A DNA stretch of 37,403 nt from an uncultured delta proteobacterium (GTDB taxonomy: Bacteria > Myxococcota_A > Polyangia > Polyangiales > Polyangiaceae): NCBI GenBank assembly GCA_903906315.1, contig CAIVJW010000066.1, forward strand, positions 1-37,403. The letters are read 5' to 3'. Positions within the stretch are counted from its first letter, which is position 1, and every line of letters starts with the position of its first letter. This document shows, one piece after another, positions 36,576-37,403 of this stretch. Made by a program: the position numbers and the translations under genes. The notes below the pieces were generated by a model that had not been told where the DNA came from, did no database searches, and saw only the letters and a list, made by a program, of their open reading frames with translations.

Positions 36576-36602
36576 CGCCGCGCAACGTCGCGGGCGCTTC
36601 GG

Positions 36603-37208
36603 TCAGCCGGGGCGCCGGCTCGCGAGGTAGCTCGCGAGCTCGGGGAGCGCGCGCACGCGGTCGACGAACGCGGCGAGGCGCGGCGAGCCGGCGAGGATCG
36701 CGGGCCACGCGCCGACCAGGCGATCGAGCGTGTCGAAAGCGACGAGGTCGGCGTACGTCGGCGCGCTCGAGGCGAACCACGTGCGGTCCCCGATCAGCTT
36801 GTCGAGCCGCGCGAGGTGCGCGGGCACCGTCTCCGCCGCGAACTTCGCCTTCGCGGCCTCGTCGGCCCACGCGGGCGAGAAGCGCAGCTGCGAGTGCGCC
36901 GTGCGCGCGTCGAGGGCGGTCTCGGCCGCCACGTCCGCCGCGACGCGCTCGAGCTCGTCCTTGCCGTCGAGCCCGTTCGCGCGCGCGAGGTGGCGCACGA
37001 TGGCCATCGTCTGCGGGATCACGCGCTCGCCGTCGGCGTCGCCCACGACGAGGTACGGCAGCTGGCCGAGCGGCGTTTCGGCCTTCGCCTTCGCCCATTG
37101 CTCGTGCGAGAGGCCCCGGTCCTCGAACGGAACTCCGGCATAGGCGAGGACGAGGCGGATGGGCTCGGCGCGGCCGCGAGCATCGAAGTAGGTGAGGGTC
37201 GTCGTCAT
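36603..37208 (-). CDS. Glutathione S-transferase
   Basis: A 201-residue cytosolic GST. The thioredoxin-like N-terminal domain starts TLTYFDARGRAEPIRL, the sigma/alpha-type pattern with Tyr as the likely catalytic residue near position 6. It continues with ETPLGQLPYLVV (the cis-Pro that contacts glutathione) and QTMAIVRHLA. The all-helical C-terminal domain (about 85-201) includes PTYADLVAFDTLDRL. Length and arrangement are typical. ATG 37208 is chosen because the fold starts at once. Upstream 37209-37403 is unusually AT-rich for the window (TTTGTGGTTTTGTGTG, CTGCTTTTTCG), which fits a promoter region, perhaps shared with a gene beyond the right edge. Confidence 0.92.
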   Translation of the reverse strand: MTTTLTYFDARGRAEPIRLVLAYAGVPFEDRGLSHEQWAKAKAETPLGQLPYLVVGDADGERVIPQTMAIVRHLARANGLDGKDELERVAADVAAETALDARTAHSQLRFSPAWADEAAKAKFAAETVPAHLARLDKLIGDRTWFASSAPTYADLVAFDTLDRLVGAWPAILAGSPRLAAFVDRVRALPELASYLASRRPG

Positions 37209-37289
37209 GGGTCGCGCAGCGTAGCGCCCGGAGGGCTGGGGCCCAAGGGCGACCGACGGCGAGCAGGGCCGGCGCGCCATCCCACCGAT

Positions 37290-37320
37290 CGCACTTTGTG
37301 GTTTTGTGTGCGTTTGTGCG
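37290..37320. repeat. TGTG-rich quasi-repeat, possibly a decayed repeat copy
   Basis: CTTTGTGG-TTTTGTGTG-CGTTTGTGCG has three TTTGTG units 8-10 nt apart and CGCAC/GTGCG at its ends. Read on the other strand the units are NCACAAA, similar in layout to the NCACRGAG units of the hairpin repeats at 26-87. The link is weak. Confidence 0.25.
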
Positions 37321-37403
37321 GAGACCGTACGACCGTTCGACGTCGGCCGCGCCGATTCGTGCGGCAATTGCGGCTTGAATCTGCTTTTTCGAGCCCATGG
37401 CTC

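Noticed and set aside
37209-37398. Minus-strand frame starting MGSKKQIQAAIAARIG at the right edge
   Set aside because: It runs out of frame into the GST gene with no family signal. The AT-rich stretch is better read as promoter DNA.

Overview
The window is very GC-rich with strongly GC-ending codons. It carries families typical of predatory or social deltaproteobacteria: Gly/Ser-tethered lipoproteins, an IgGFc-binding-domain lipoprotein, a Hanks-type kinase with an extracytoplasmic PEGA-like tail, and several c-di-GMP proteins. The best guess is a chromosomal segment of a myxobacterium (Myxococcota, probably Polyangiales). This is inference from gene content; there is no rRNA or other phylogenetic marker except prfA. 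I see no phage, IS element, CRISPR array, tRNA or rRNA.

Layout. 0.3-3.4 kb: a DUF1385 membrane protein, converging on an IgGFc-binding-type lipoprotein. 3.5-9.5 kb: helicase HrpA, release factor 1 (prfA) with an unknown 160-residue protein coupled by a GTGA overlap, and a solo LuxR-type regulator. 9.5-13.6 kb: a HIT protein, a small His-rich exported protein behind a possible sigma-54 promoter, adenine deaminase, and a beta-propeller-like lipoprotein. 13.7-20.6 kb (minus strand): phosphatidylserine decarboxylase, a methyltransferase with a ~565-residue proline-rich N-terminus, a PAS-PAS-GGDEF cyclase, and an alkyl-DHAP-synthase-like FAD enzyme with a second, partial FAD domain. This looks like a membrane-lipid operon with a c-di-GMP enzyme inside it. 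20.8-23.7 kb: a metallo-beta-lactamase-fold hydrolase, a GAF/sigma-54 activator and a YkgJ-type cysteine-cluster protein. 23.7-24.3 kb (minus): a TM2 + DUF2752 pair. 24.7-27.4 kb: an NAD(P)-binding oxidoreductase, an outer-membrane-barrel-like protein and a cytochrome b561-type protein. 27.9-34.6 kb: a glycine-zipper protein, MASE1-PAS-PAS-GGDEF-EAL, a membrane Ser/Thr kinase and a stand-alone EAL protein, a compact signalling block. 35.1-37.2 kb: a Cys-rich lipoprotein converging on a glutathione S-transferase.

Non-coding structure. Two copies of a dispersed hairpin repeat built on CACCACGGAGGCAC lie at 26-87 and 25410-25473. Several gene ends carry long GC-rich hairpins without a T-tract (12 bp at 9907-9938, 10 bp at 36543-36575, 9 bp at 13643-13677). 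These are probably the local style of terminator.

The most novel-looking parts are the lipid/c-di-GMP operon with its two unusual fusions, the unknown gene coupled to prfA in a position often held by prmC, and the signalling block at 28-34.6 kb.
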